Shown: positions 47,765 to 56,184 of the stretch, piece by piece
Numbering within the stretch: position 1 is the first letter of the stretch
How the letters are laid out: every line of letters starts with the position of its first letter
DNA from: a bacterium
GTDB lineage: Bacteria; Actinomycetota; Acidimicrobiia; Spongiisociales; ZC4RG35
NCBI GenBank assembly: GCA_028819345.1
Contig: JAPPLW010000103.1
Span: 1 to 64,000 of the forward strand
Reading direction: 5' to 3'
Length of the DNA: 64,000 bases
Position numbers and translations under genes: made by a program
Notes under the pieces: model-generated
What the model saw: only the letters and a program-made list of their open reading frames with translations
Told to the model about the DNA's origin: nothing
Databases searched by the model: none

Positions 47765-49012
47765 ATGAGTAAACGTAGATCTTGGGTACGAGTAGCGGTT
47801 GTGCTGTCCGTCCTGGCTCTGGTCGCCACTGCCTGTGGTGACGGAGAGGAAGAGGCGGCCGAGACCACTGCAGCCCCAACCACTGCAGCCCCAACCACCA
47901 CTGCCGCTCCCGAACCGGAGGAGCCCATCAAGCTGGGAACCGTCTGGTTCAACTCGGGAACGGCGGTCGGTTTGGGCGACATCATGCGCAACGGGTTCGA
48001 GTTGGCTGTTATGCAGCAGAACGAGGCCGGTGGCGTATTGGGACGCCAGGTCGAGGTTATCCATTATGACGAAGGCTATTCGGCCGACGAATCGGTGGCA
48101 TCGGCTCGCAAGGCCATCGCCGATGGAGTAGCCGGCGTGGCCGGCGGCAACGACGCCACAACCTGCGTGGCCATGAAGGATGTGTTCAAAGAGGAAAGTG
48201 TCCCGCTGGTGGTGACCGCCTGCGGCTCGGAGTTGATCACTACCGAGGGATATGACGGAGCGGTGCATATCCGCGCTCCGGTGAAGCAGACCCAATCGGA
48301 CAGCAACGCCCTCTCGGTGTTGGCCCGTTGGATGATCCAGCAGGGCTACAAACGAGTCCAGGGCGTAGGAGTGGATTCGGACTGGGTATTGCTTACCAAT
48401 GACGAATTCACCCGCATCTTCGCCGAAGAGGCGCCGGCCGACTTCGAGTACACCGGGATGATTTACTTCCCCTATGGAACTGCCGAAGCCCGGGTGGAGG
48501 TCACTAAGGGCGTCGGCAACGATCCCGACCTCCTGTATCTCGGCCTGTGGGGTAAGGACGTGGTCGTGAACGCCGTGCAAGCCGCCCGTGAGATCGGCTA
48601 TGAGGGTGACATCATGGTCAACGAGGTGGTGTACACGCCGCCGGAGGTGGAAGCCCTGGGTGATCTTTCTGAAGGCATTTACAGTTCCACCGGGTGGATT
48701 CTGGACGAGTCGATCCCCGAGGCAGCCGCCTTCTCCTCGGCATATGAAGCCGAGTTCGGCCATGCACCGGACTGGTGGTCCGAACTGGGCTACACCGCCG
48801 CCCTGCAGTTGATGGCAGCCATCGAGGCGGCTGGAACCACCGACTATGAAGCAGTTGCTCCCCTCATGAACGACGAGCACGGGTTTGTCACCCCTCGCGG
48901 TAAGCCCTTGCGCTTCAACGAGAATGGACTCCGACTGGTTGACGACTGGATCATCATCCAGTCAAGCGGTGGTGAACTGCATCCCGTGGACGCCGTTCCG
49001 TTGGCCGGGTAG
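47765..49012 (+). CDS. Branched-chain-amino-acid-type ABC substrate-binding lipoprotein (LivK/Peripla_BP_6)
   Basis: LVATACGDGEEE lipobox; TTAAPTTAAPTTTAAP linker; IKLGTVWFNSGTAVGLGDIMRNGFELAVMQQNEAGGVLGRQVEVIHYDEG. Confidence 0.92.
   Translation: MSKRRSWVRVAVVLSVLALVATACGDGEEEAAETTAAPTTAAPTTTAAPEPEEPIKLGTVWFNSGTAVGLGDIMRNGFELAVMQQNEAGGVLGRQVEVIHYDEGYSADESVASARKAIADGVAGVAGGNDATTCVAMKDVFKEESVPLVVTACGSELITTEGYDGAVHIRAPVKQTQSDSNALSVLARWMIQQGYKRVQGVGVDSDWVLLTNDEFTRIFAEEAPADFEYTGMIYFPYGTAEARVEVTKGVGNDPDLLYLGLWGKDVVVNAVQAAREIGYEGDIMVNEVVYTPPEVEALGDLSEGIYSSTGWILDESIPEAAAFSSAYEAEFGHAPDWWSELGYTAALQLMAAIEAAGTTDYEAVAPLMNDEHGFVTPRGKPLRFNENGLRLVDDWIIIQSSGGELHPVDAVPLAG
47864..47893 (+). repeat. Two perfect tandem copies of ACCACTGCAGCCCCA in the lipoprotein linker
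   Basis: Direct reading; encodes TTAAP repeats. Confidence 0.85.
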
Positions 49013-49034
49013 AGGTAACTCTCCCATAACTTCT

Positions 49035-49079
49035 GATGTATCGGTCTGCGCCCTTTATCCAGGGCCAGACCGATACATC
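49035..49079 (+). terminator. Long hairpin after the LivK-like gene (partial terminator or processing site)
   Basis: GATGTATCGGTCTG (49035-49048) / CAGACCGATACATC (49066-49079), perfect 14-bp stem. Confidence 0.65.
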
Positions 49080-49111
49080 CTGTTTGACCGAGGAAGGAGG
49101 CTCTGAAGAGA

Positions 49112-49513
49112 GTGGAGAGAGTATTCGTACCGGTTGACGAGGAACTCTTCCGGGCCATCGGGTCGAAGAGCCGGTGGAATGATGTGGTGCGGGTGGGAAA
49201 CACTCTCTGGGTGACTGGACAGTTGGGCTGGGACAAGACCACCGGAGTACTGGGGAAGACCCTGGAAGAGCAGGCAGAACTGGCTTTGGAGAACCTCAAG
49301 GTGGCCTTGGAACGGGCCGGCGCCAAGATGAGCGATGTGGTCCTTACCCGGGTTTACCTGGTCGATCACGACCACTATCACCGGTACGAGCCGATTTACG
49401 CCCGGTATTTTCCCGACCGCCAGCCCGCCCGGGTGTCGGTGGTGGTGGCGGAGTTGATCCACCACGCCCTGATCGACATAGAGGCGGTGGCAGTGGTGGA
49501 CGACAACGGATGA
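49112..49513 (+). CDS. RidA/YjgF-family protein
   Basis: VGNTLWVTGQLGWD...QAELALENLKVALERAGAKMSDVVLTRVYLVD; RVSVVVAEL. Confidence 0.87.
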   Translation: MERVFVPVDEELFRAIGSKSRWNDVVRVGNTLWVTGQLGWDKTTGVLGKTLEEQAELALENLKVALERAGAKMSDVVLTRVYLVDHDHYHRYEPIYARYFPDRQPARVSVVVAELIHHALIDIEAVAVVDDNG

Positions 49514-49568
49514 CCCTTTCCCGGCAGCCGGCGTTCGGTAATACGCGCCCTGGTACGAGGAGTGGAAG

Positions 49569-49898
49569 ATGATCAAGACGGTAACCCTGCTGACCAGACG
49601 AGCCGATCTGACCAGCGAGCAATTCCATGAACACTGGAAGACGGTCCATGCACCCCTGGTGTTGGCCATGCCCAGGGTTCGTCGGTACGTTCAATGTCGA
49701 CCCCTGGAGGTTCCCGGGCGTGTTGCGCCTTGCGATGGGGTGGCCGAGGTGTGGTATGACACCGTTGAGGACTTTCTGGCCACCGCCGACTCTCCCGAGT
49801 ACGCCGCGCTCCTGGCCGACGAGAAGAACTTCATGGGCGCCAAGACCCAGGACTCGGTGTTCGTGATCGTCGAGGAGGACGAGTTCGGTGTCGAGTAG
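49569..49898 (+). CDS. EthD-domain protein
   Basis: MIKTVTLLTRRADLTSEQFHEHWKTVHAPLV..MPRVRRYVQ. Confidence 0.82.
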   Translation: MIKTVTLLTRRADLTSEQFHEHWKTVHAPLVLAMPRVRRYVQCRPLEVPGRVAPCDGVAEVWYDTVEDFLATADSPEYAALLADEKNFMGAKTQDSVFVIVEEDEFGVE

Positions 49899-49913
49899 GC
49901 CCGCCGGTTTCAG

Positions 49914-50714
49914 ATGACCGCCGTTCCCAGCCATCCGCCAGGGTCTCTCTCGAAGGGTCTGCAGATATTGGCTGTCTTCGATGAGAAGTCTCCGGCGCTT
50001 TCGGTGGCCGATATCGCGCGCCGCACCCAGATCAGCCGGGCCAGCGTCTATCGTCTCACCGGCGTTCTGGAAGACCTGGGATACATAAGGAGAACCGAGC
50101 GTCTCTACCGTCCTTCCAAGAAAGTCCTGAACCTGGGGGTGGCCGCGGTGGAGTCTCGGGAATTCGTGGAGCACATCCGCCCCTACCTGGATGAGATCAG
50201 TGTGGCATTGCCGGAGGCGACGGCGGTCAATTACGGTGTCCTGGAGGGCGCCGAAGTCATCTACATGGCGAGACGTCACCGCGATGACATAATCACCATC
50301 AATCTTCAGGTCGGCAGCCGGCTACCTGCCCATCTGAGTTCTTTGGGCAAGGCCATTCTCTCGGCCATGCCAACCCGGGAAGCGGAGGGGGTGTTGAGGG
50401 AGATGGATTTCCAGCGCCGGACCACCACTACGGTTACGGGCGTTGATGACTACCGGGCGCAACTGGAGGAGGCCCGGATCAAGGGGATCGCCCTGAACGA
50501 CCAGGAACTGACTGCCGGTTTGCGGTCGGTGTCGGCGCCGGTGTTTCATGACACAGAGGTGATAGGAGCGGTGGGGGTGGCCACCCTGGCAACCCGAGCC
50601 GACATCGAGACCTTGGAAAACCACTACGGCCCGATTCTCAAGTCCTTCGCGGAAACGATCACAGAGGAGATATCGGCCACACGATTCGACAACCGGGTCC
50701 CGATCTACGGCTAG
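49914..50714 (+). CDS. IclR-family transcriptional regulator
   Basis: HTH SVADIARRTQISRASVYRLTGVLEDLGYI; IclR effector-domain motif LPAHLSSLGKAILSAM. Confidence 0.92.
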   Translation: MTAVPSHPPGSLSKGLQILAVFDEKSPALSVADIARRTQISRASVYRLTGVLEDLGYIRRTERLYRPSKKVLNLGVAAVESREFVEHIRPYLDEISVALPEATAVNYGVLEGAEVIYMARRHRDDIITINLQVGSRLPAHLSSLGKAILSAMPTREAEGVLREMDFQRRTTTTVTGVDDYRAQLEEARIKGIALNDQELTAGLRSVSAPVFHDTEVIGAVGVATLATRADIETLENHYGPILKSFAETITEEISATRFDNRVPIYG

Positions 50715-50769
50715 CCATGAATCGGTTGTCTCAACCCGGGTTGGTCGGTCACCATGCGAGGTCCGGCGG

Positions 50770-51633
50770 ATGAGTTGGGACGTCATCGGCCAGCAACTCT
50801 GGAACGGTCTTCTCAACGGTTCGATCTACGTGATATTCGCGGCCGGGTTGAGTCTGGTATTCGGAGTAATGAGGGTAATCAACATGGCGCATGGCGAGTT
50901 GACCATGTTGGGGGCCATGCTGTTGTTCACGGTCACCGATCTGGTCGGGTTGGGTTATTTCACTGGAGCTGCGCTGGTGGTGGTGGTGATGGCCCTGGCC
51001 GGCTTCCTGGTCAACCGGGTCACGGTTCGCCCGTTCCTGGGACATTCGGAGTTGGTGGTGATCCTCTCGACCGTGGCGCTGAGCTTCATGCTGTTAAACG
51101 GCAGTCTGGTGGTGTGGGGGTCCGGGCCCAAGGGGGTGGACAAACCTTTCAACGAGATCGTCCAGGTCGGGGGGGTGTACGTAACCACCGCCAGCGTTCT
51201 TCTGGTGGGGGTGTGCTTTGCGGCGGTCCTGGGTTTGTACCTCATGCTCACTTTCACCAAGCTGGGCAAGAAGACCCGGGCAACCGGCCAGAACCTGCTC
51301 GGCGCCCGTTTGATAGGGATCAACACCACCGCCGTCTATGATACCACCCTGATAGTTGCTTCCGGACTGGCGGCCCTGGCCGGAGTGTTGATCGTCCTGG
51401 TGTCGTCTGCATCTCCCAACCTGGGACAACCTCTGCTCATCACCGGCTTTGCGGTGGTGATCGTGGCGGGGATGGGAAATGTGGGGGGAGCGGTGGCGGT
51501 GGGCCTGTTCATGGGCGTGACCGAGGCGCTGTTCGGCCAGTTCGTCTCCACCTATTACCGACAGGGGTACCTGTACGTTGTGATGATCGTCGTCCTGCTG
51601 CTGCGCCCCCAGGGCCTGTTCGGGAGGAAATGA
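50770..51633 (+). CDS. Branched-chain amino acid-type ABC transporter permease (LivH)
   Basis: LWNGLLNGSIYVIFAAGLSLVFGVMRVINMAHGELTMLGAM. Confidence 0.93.
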   Translation: MSWDVIGQQLWNGLLNGSIYVIFAAGLSLVFGVMRVINMAHGELTMLGAMLLFTVTDLVGLGYFTGAALVVVVMALAGFLVNRVTVRPFLGHSELVVILSTVALSFMLLNGSLVVWGSGPKGVDKPFNEIVQVGGVYVTTASVLLVGVCFAAVLGLYLMLTFTKLGKKTRATGQNLLGARLIGINTTAVYDTTLIVASGLAALAGVLIVLVSSASPNLGQPLLITGFAVVIVAGMGNVGGAVAVGLFMGVTEALFGQFVSTYYRQGYLYVVMIVVLLLRPQGLFGRK

Positions 51634-51634
51634 A

Positions 51635-52657
51635 GTGCGGTTGAGAATCCCACCGGGATGGTGGCTGGGAGGTTTGTTGCTCCTGTTGGTTGCGATGGTG
51701 CCGCTGTTTGTTTTCACCAACACCTACAACCGCGGTCTGTTGGTCCTGATTGTGATATATGCGATCGCCGGGCTCAGTCTCGATTACATCATGGGCGAGA
51801 TGGGGCAATTCTCTTTCGGACACGCCGCTTTCTGGGGGTTCGGCGCCTATGTGTCGGCGAAATTGGCGCTCGATCTGGGGATATCTCCGTGGATCGGGTT
51901 CCTGGCTGCGCCGGCGGCGGCCGGCCTGGTGGGTCTTTTGATCGGCTACATCGCCCTGCGCCGCACACGGGGCCTCGAACTGGCGATCGTCACCCTCGGC
52001 TTCGGGGTGCTGGCCTGGACAGTGGCCCTAAGGTGGAGACCGGTCACCGGCGGTCCGTCAGGACTGCGCCAGGTCCCCCCGCCCAGTCTGTTCGGCTGGG
52101 AGATCCGCTCGGAGTTGGCTTACTTCTACTTCGCACTGCTGTTGCTGCTGGGCATAGTGTTCCTGTTGTCGAGGCTGCGGACCTCCCGCTTCGGAAGAGG
52201 CGTGCGCAGCATTCACGAGAACGAAGACCTCGCCAAGTCCGTTGGTGTGGCGGCCACCAAATACTATGTGATGGCTTTTTCGTTCGCATGCGCGCTAGTG
52301 GGGTTCTCCGGAGCCCTGTACGCCCACCACTTCCGGTTCGTAAACCCGAATCTCTTGGGTCTCGACTACATGTTCATCTTCTTGATCGTTGTCCTGGTAG
52401 GAGGGAGGGGAACCCTGTGGGGTCCGGTATTGGGTTCGGCGATCTTCGTTCTGGTGAGTGAGTGGCTGCGGGCCCTGCAGGAATACCGCTTCGTGATATT
52501 CGGCGTGGTGTTGCTGCTGGTGGTGCTGTTCATGCCGATCGGAGTCTTCCCCGCTCTACAGAGGGCAGTTCGGAGCAGCAGGGAACGCAGGAAATCCGGA
52601 GATGAGGCGACCGCGGAGGGCGAAGACCGAGCCCGGGCCGGGGTGGGGATGGAGTAG
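51635..52657 (+). CDS. Branched-chain amino acid-type ABC transporter permease (LivM)
   Basis: YAIAGLSLDYIMGEMGQFSFGHAAFWGFGAYVSA; GTG start. Confidence 0.93.
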   Translation: MRLRIPPGWWLGGLLLLLVAMVPLFVFTNTYNRGLLVLIVIYAIAGLSLDYIMGEMGQFSFGHAAFWGFGAYVSAKLALDLGISPWIGFLAAPAAAGLVGLLIGYIALRRTRGLELAIVTLGFGVLAWTVALRWRPVTGGPSGLRQVPPPSLFGWEIRSELAYFYFALLLLLGIVFLLSRLRTSRFGRGVRSIHENEDLAKSVGVAATKYYVMAFSFACALVGFSGALYAHHFRFVNPNLLGLDYMFIFLIVVLVGGRGTLWGPVLGSAIFVLVSEWLRALQEYRFVIFGVVLLLVVLFMPIGVFPALQRAVRSSRERRKSGDEATAEGEDRARAGVGME

Positions 52658-52659
52658 CG

Positions 52660-53427
52660 ATGCCGATCCTAGAGACCAGCGGCCTCACCAGGATGTTCGG
52701 CGGCCTTTCGGCGGTGGACCGCTTGGACCTGTCTGTGGAAGAGGGAGAAATCCGGGGTCTGATCGGGCCGAACGGCTCCGGCAAGACCACTGCCCTCAAC
52801 CTGATCACGGGCTACATCAAGCCCACCAGGGGGGTGGTTAGGTACCAGAGTTCGGACGTCTCAGGCGAGCAACCTCACGAACTGGCCCGTCTGGGATTGG
52901 TTCGCACCTTCCAGATCACCACCCTGTTCGAGAACCTGACCGTCCGGGACAACGTACTCCACGGAAGCCACCTCAAGAATCCGACATCGCTGCTGGGAGC
53001 GCTGACGAGGTCCAGAAAATACCTGGAGCAGAGCAGGGAGATGGAGGAACGGGTGCGGGAGTTGCTCGCCTTCGTGGGCCTCGCCGAGCGGATCGACGCG
53101 GTGGCCCGGGACCTCTCGGCCGGAGAGCACCGGTATCTGGAGATCGCCATCGCCTTGGCGGCCAAGCCCAAGATGCTGCTCTTGGACGAACCAGCCACCG
53201 GCCTCAATCCCGAGGAAGCAGCCTATTTGATGAACCTGATCAGGACGCTGCGAAGCCAGGGGGTCACGGTTCTCCTGGTGGAGCACAACATGCGCTTGAT
53301 AACCAACATCTGCACAAGGATCACCGTGCTCAACTTTGGCGCGAAGATCGCCGAGGGGACCCCCGAGGAGATAGTGGGCAACCCCGATGTGATCACCGCC
53401 TACCTTGGGAAACGCCGCGGTGCTTGA
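52660..53427 (+). CDS. ABC transporter ATP-binding protein (LivG)
   Basis: GLIGPNGSGKTTALNLITGYIKPT; LSAGEHRYLEIAIALA; MLLLDEPATGLNPEE. Confidence 0.93.
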   Translation: MPILETSGLTRMFGGLSAVDRLDLSVEEGEIRGLIGPNGSGKTTALNLITGYIKPTRGVVRYQSSDVSGEQPHELARLGLVRTFQITTLFENLTVRDNVLHGSHLKNPTSLLGALTRSRKYLEQSREMEERVRELLAFVGLAERIDAVARDLSAGEHRYLEIAIALAAKPKMLLLDEPATGLNPEEAAYLMNLIRTLRSQGVTVLLVEHNMRLITNICTRITVLNFGAKIAEGTPEEIVGNPDVITAYLGKRRGA

Positions 53428-54124
53428 GATCAACGCTCTCAACGTGGCCTACGGGCGGGTGCAGGTGCTCTTCGATGTCTCGATCAGCGTGCCGGAGGGG
53501 GAGTTGGTGACGGTGATCGGAGCCAACGGCGCGGGAAAGACCACTCTGCTGCTCACCGTCTCCGGAGTGCTCAGACCCCAGAGCGGCGAGATCTCCTTCG
53601 AGGGTGAGAGAATCGACAGCCTCAGACCTCACGAGATAGTCGGCATGGGCCTGGGCCACGTGCCGCAGGGCAAGGAACTCTTCCCGGCCATGACCGTCCT
53701 GGAAAACCTGGAGATGGGCGCTCACATGGTAAGGGAAGAGGATGAATACCGTCGCCGGCTGGAACGGGCCTTCGAGTTCTTCCCGCGCCTCTCCGAACGG
53801 GCTCGCCAGCGCGCCGGGACCCTGAGCGGCGGGGAGCAGCAGATGCTCGCCATCGCCAGGGCCCTGATGGCCGAGCCCCGGCTGTTGCTGCTGGACGAGC
53901 CGTCGGCGGGCCTGGCCCCCATCATCGTTGACCATCTGGCCGAGATCATCCTCGATCTCAACCGCCACGGGTTGACGGTGTTGCTGGTGGAGCAAAACGC
54001 CTTCCTGGCATTGGAGATCGCTCGGAGAGCCTATGTGATGGAGTCGGGCCTGGTGGTCGAGAGCGGCGACACCGAAGATGTGCTCGAGAGCGATCTCGTG
54101 CGACGGGCTTATCTGGGGATCTGA
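53420..54124 (+). CDS. ABC transporter ATP-binding protein (LivF)
   Basis: VIGANGAGKTTLLLTVSG; LSGGEQQMLAIARALM; LLLLDEPSAGLAP; GTG at 53420 (TTG 53405 possible). Confidence 0.93.
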   Translation: MLEINALNVAYGRVQVLFDVSISVPEGELVTVIGANGAGKTTLLLTVSGVLRPQSGEISFEGERIDSLRPHEIVGMGLGHVPQGKELFPAMTVLENLEMGAHMVREEDEYRRRLERAFEFFPRLSERARQRAGTLSGGEQQMLAIARALMAEPRLLLLDEPSAGLAPIIVDHLAEIILDLNRHGLTVLLVEQNAFLALEIARRAYVMESGLVVESGDTEDVLESDLVRRAYLGI

Positions 54125-56184
54125 TGACTGAGCTCAGGATCGGGGTTGACATTGGCGGCACCTTCACCGACTGGGTGATGGCCGATTCCGAGGGTGGGGT
54201 GCAGGTCGTCAAGACTCCAACCACACCCGATGGGTTCGGGGGAGTCTTCAATGCCATGGATGAAGCAGAGGTCACAGGGGATAGGTTCCGCTCCTTCGCT
54301 CATGGGACCACCCTGGGCACCAACGCCTTGATTGAGAGGCGGCTCCCTCGGGTGGCCATGGTGACCACCAGGGGAGTCACCGCCGTCCTGACCCAGGCTG
54401 CCCGCGGCTCGAAGGAGGACATCTGGGATATCTACCACGACTCCCCCCGTCCTTCCATCGTCAAGCCGCGAGACCGCCTGGAAGTCACGGAACGGACGCT
54501 CAGTTCCGGCGAGGTGCGCACCCCCCTCGACGAGAAGGAGGCACGCGAGGTGGCCCGAATCCTGCGGGGGCGGGGCATCCGCACCATCGCGGTGTGCTTC
54601 CTGCATTCCTACACCAACGGCCGCAACGAACGGAGGATGAAGGAGATCATCCTGGAGGAGTTTCCGGAGGCGCTGGTCCGCACCTCCCACGAGACCATTC
54701 CTCGCATTCTCGAGTACGAGCGTTTCACCACCACCATCCTGAACGTTGCCCTGATCCCGGTGATGATCGACTACCTGCAGGCGCTGGAGCAGGGTCTTAG
54801 GGGTCGGGACTACCCCGGTGACGTGCTGATCGTGCAGTCGGCGGGTGGCCTGATGGGGGTGGAGGCCACCACCAACATCCCGGTCCGCACCGCCAACTCG
54901 GGCCCCTCGGCAGGGGCGATCGCGGCCCGGGAGATAGGGGCCCTGGCCGGCTTCGAGAACATCATCGGCCTCGACATCGGCGGGACCAGCACCGACGTTT
55001 CGGTAACCCTCGACGGCCAGTTGAGGACCACCGAGACCTGGGAGGTGGAGTGGGGGCATCCGATCATGTTCCCGGCGGTGGACATAATCACCGTGGGGGC
55101 GGGGGGAGGGTCGGTGGCGTGGTTCGACCCGGGAGGCAAGCTCCGATCGGGACCTCACAGTATGGGAGCAGTGCCCGGACCGGCCTGTTACGGCAAGGGA
55201 GGGGACCAGCCCACCAACACCGACGCCCACGTGGTGATGGGGAACCTCCGGCCGGGCGCCATGTTGGGCGGGGCGATGGAGATCTCACCGGAGCTTGCCC
55301 ACAAGGTGATCCATGACGGGATCGGTCGAAGGCTGGGCGGCGACACCGTCTCCGCCGCGGCGGCGGTGATCGCGGTGGCCGAGGCGAACATGGCCAACGC
55401 CATCAGGCTGGCCACCATGAGGCGGGGGCTGGACCCCCGCGACTTCGCCCTGGTGGCATTCGGCGGCGCCGGGCCGTTCCATGGGGCGCGGGTGGCGGCC
55501 GAGTTGTCAATACCCACCGTGCTGGTGCCTCCCCGGCCCGGACTCACTTCGGCTCTGGGTTGTCTCATGGCCGACATCCGCCATGACCTGGGCGCCAGCA
55601 TGTTCTATGGGGAGGCGGCGGCGGTTGACATCGACGAGATGAACGATCGTTTTGAGGAGTTCGACGCCCGGGTGCGGGCGGCCCTGGACCGGGAGGGCAT
55701 TGCGCCGGAGAACCAGTTCGTGGAGAAGACCATCGACATGTGCTACGCGGGACAGTGGAGGGTGTTCGCCATCCCGGTCACCGGCAGAATGACCAGAGAG
55801 AGTCTTTCGGAGAGCGTGGAACTCTTCAGAAAGTTGTATCTGCAGAGGTTCACCTTCGACCTGGGGGAGCGGGAAGTGGAGATCCACGGGATAAACGTCA
55901 CCGGGACCGGGATCTCCGACAAGTACCAGCCCCAGGCGGTCGAGCAGGATTCCGCCGCGCCCACCGCTTCGGGGTCACGTCCTGTCTACTGGCGAGAGGC
56001 GGGAGGGTGGGTGGAAACGCCGGTGTGGTCCCGGCCTTCCTTGCCGGTTGGGTTCCGGACTGTGGGGCCGGCCGTGGTGGAGCAGATGGACTCCACCACC
56101 CTCGCGCCACCCGGAATGAGTCTGTTTGTGGACCGTCATCTCAACCTGGTGCTCGACACCACCGGCGAGGGAGGTGGGGCATGA
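54124..56184 (+). CDS. Hydantoinase/oxoprolinase A-family subunit (HyuA-like)
   Basis: RIGVDIGGTFTDWVM; HGTTLGTNALIERR; GLDIGGTSTDVSV; ITVGAGGGSVAWFD. Confidence 0.92.
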   Translation: MTELRIGVDIGGTFTDWVMADSEGGVQVVKTPTTPDGFGGVFNAMDEAEVTGDRFRSFAHGTTLGTNALIERRLPRVAMVTTRGVTAVLTQAARGSKEDIWDIYHDSPRPSIVKPRDRLEVTERTLSSGEVRTPLDEKEAREVARILRGRGIRTIAVCFLHSYTNGRNERRMKEIILEEFPEALVRTSHETIPRILEYERFTTTILNVALIPVMIDYLQALEQGLRGRDYPGDVLIVQSAGGLMGVEATTNIPVRTANSGPSAGAIAAREIGALAGFENIIGLDIGGTSTDVSVTLDGQLRTTETWEVEWGHPIMFPAVDIITVGAGGGSVAWFDPGGKLRSGPHSMGAVPGPACYGKGGDQPTNTDAHVVMGNLRPGAMLGGAMEISPELAHKVIHDGIGRRLGGDTVSAAAAVIAVAEANMANAIRLATMRRGLDPRDFALVAFGGAGPFHGARVAAELSIPTVLVPPRPGLTSALGCLMADIRHDLGASMFYGEAAAVDIDEMNDRFEEFDARVRAALDREGIAPENQFVEKTIDMCYAGQWRVFAIPVTGRMTRESLSESVELFRKLYLQRFTFDLGEREVEIHGINVTGTGISDKYQPQAVEQDSAAPTASGSRPVYWREAGGWVETPVWSRPSLPVGFRTVGPAVVEQMDSTTLAPPGMSLFVDRHLNLVLDTTGEGGGA

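Noticed and set aside
47864-47893. Tandem 15-nt repeat as possible CRISPR or regulatory repeat
   Set aside because: Only two adjacent copies, in frame, encoding a common low-complexity lipoprotein linker.
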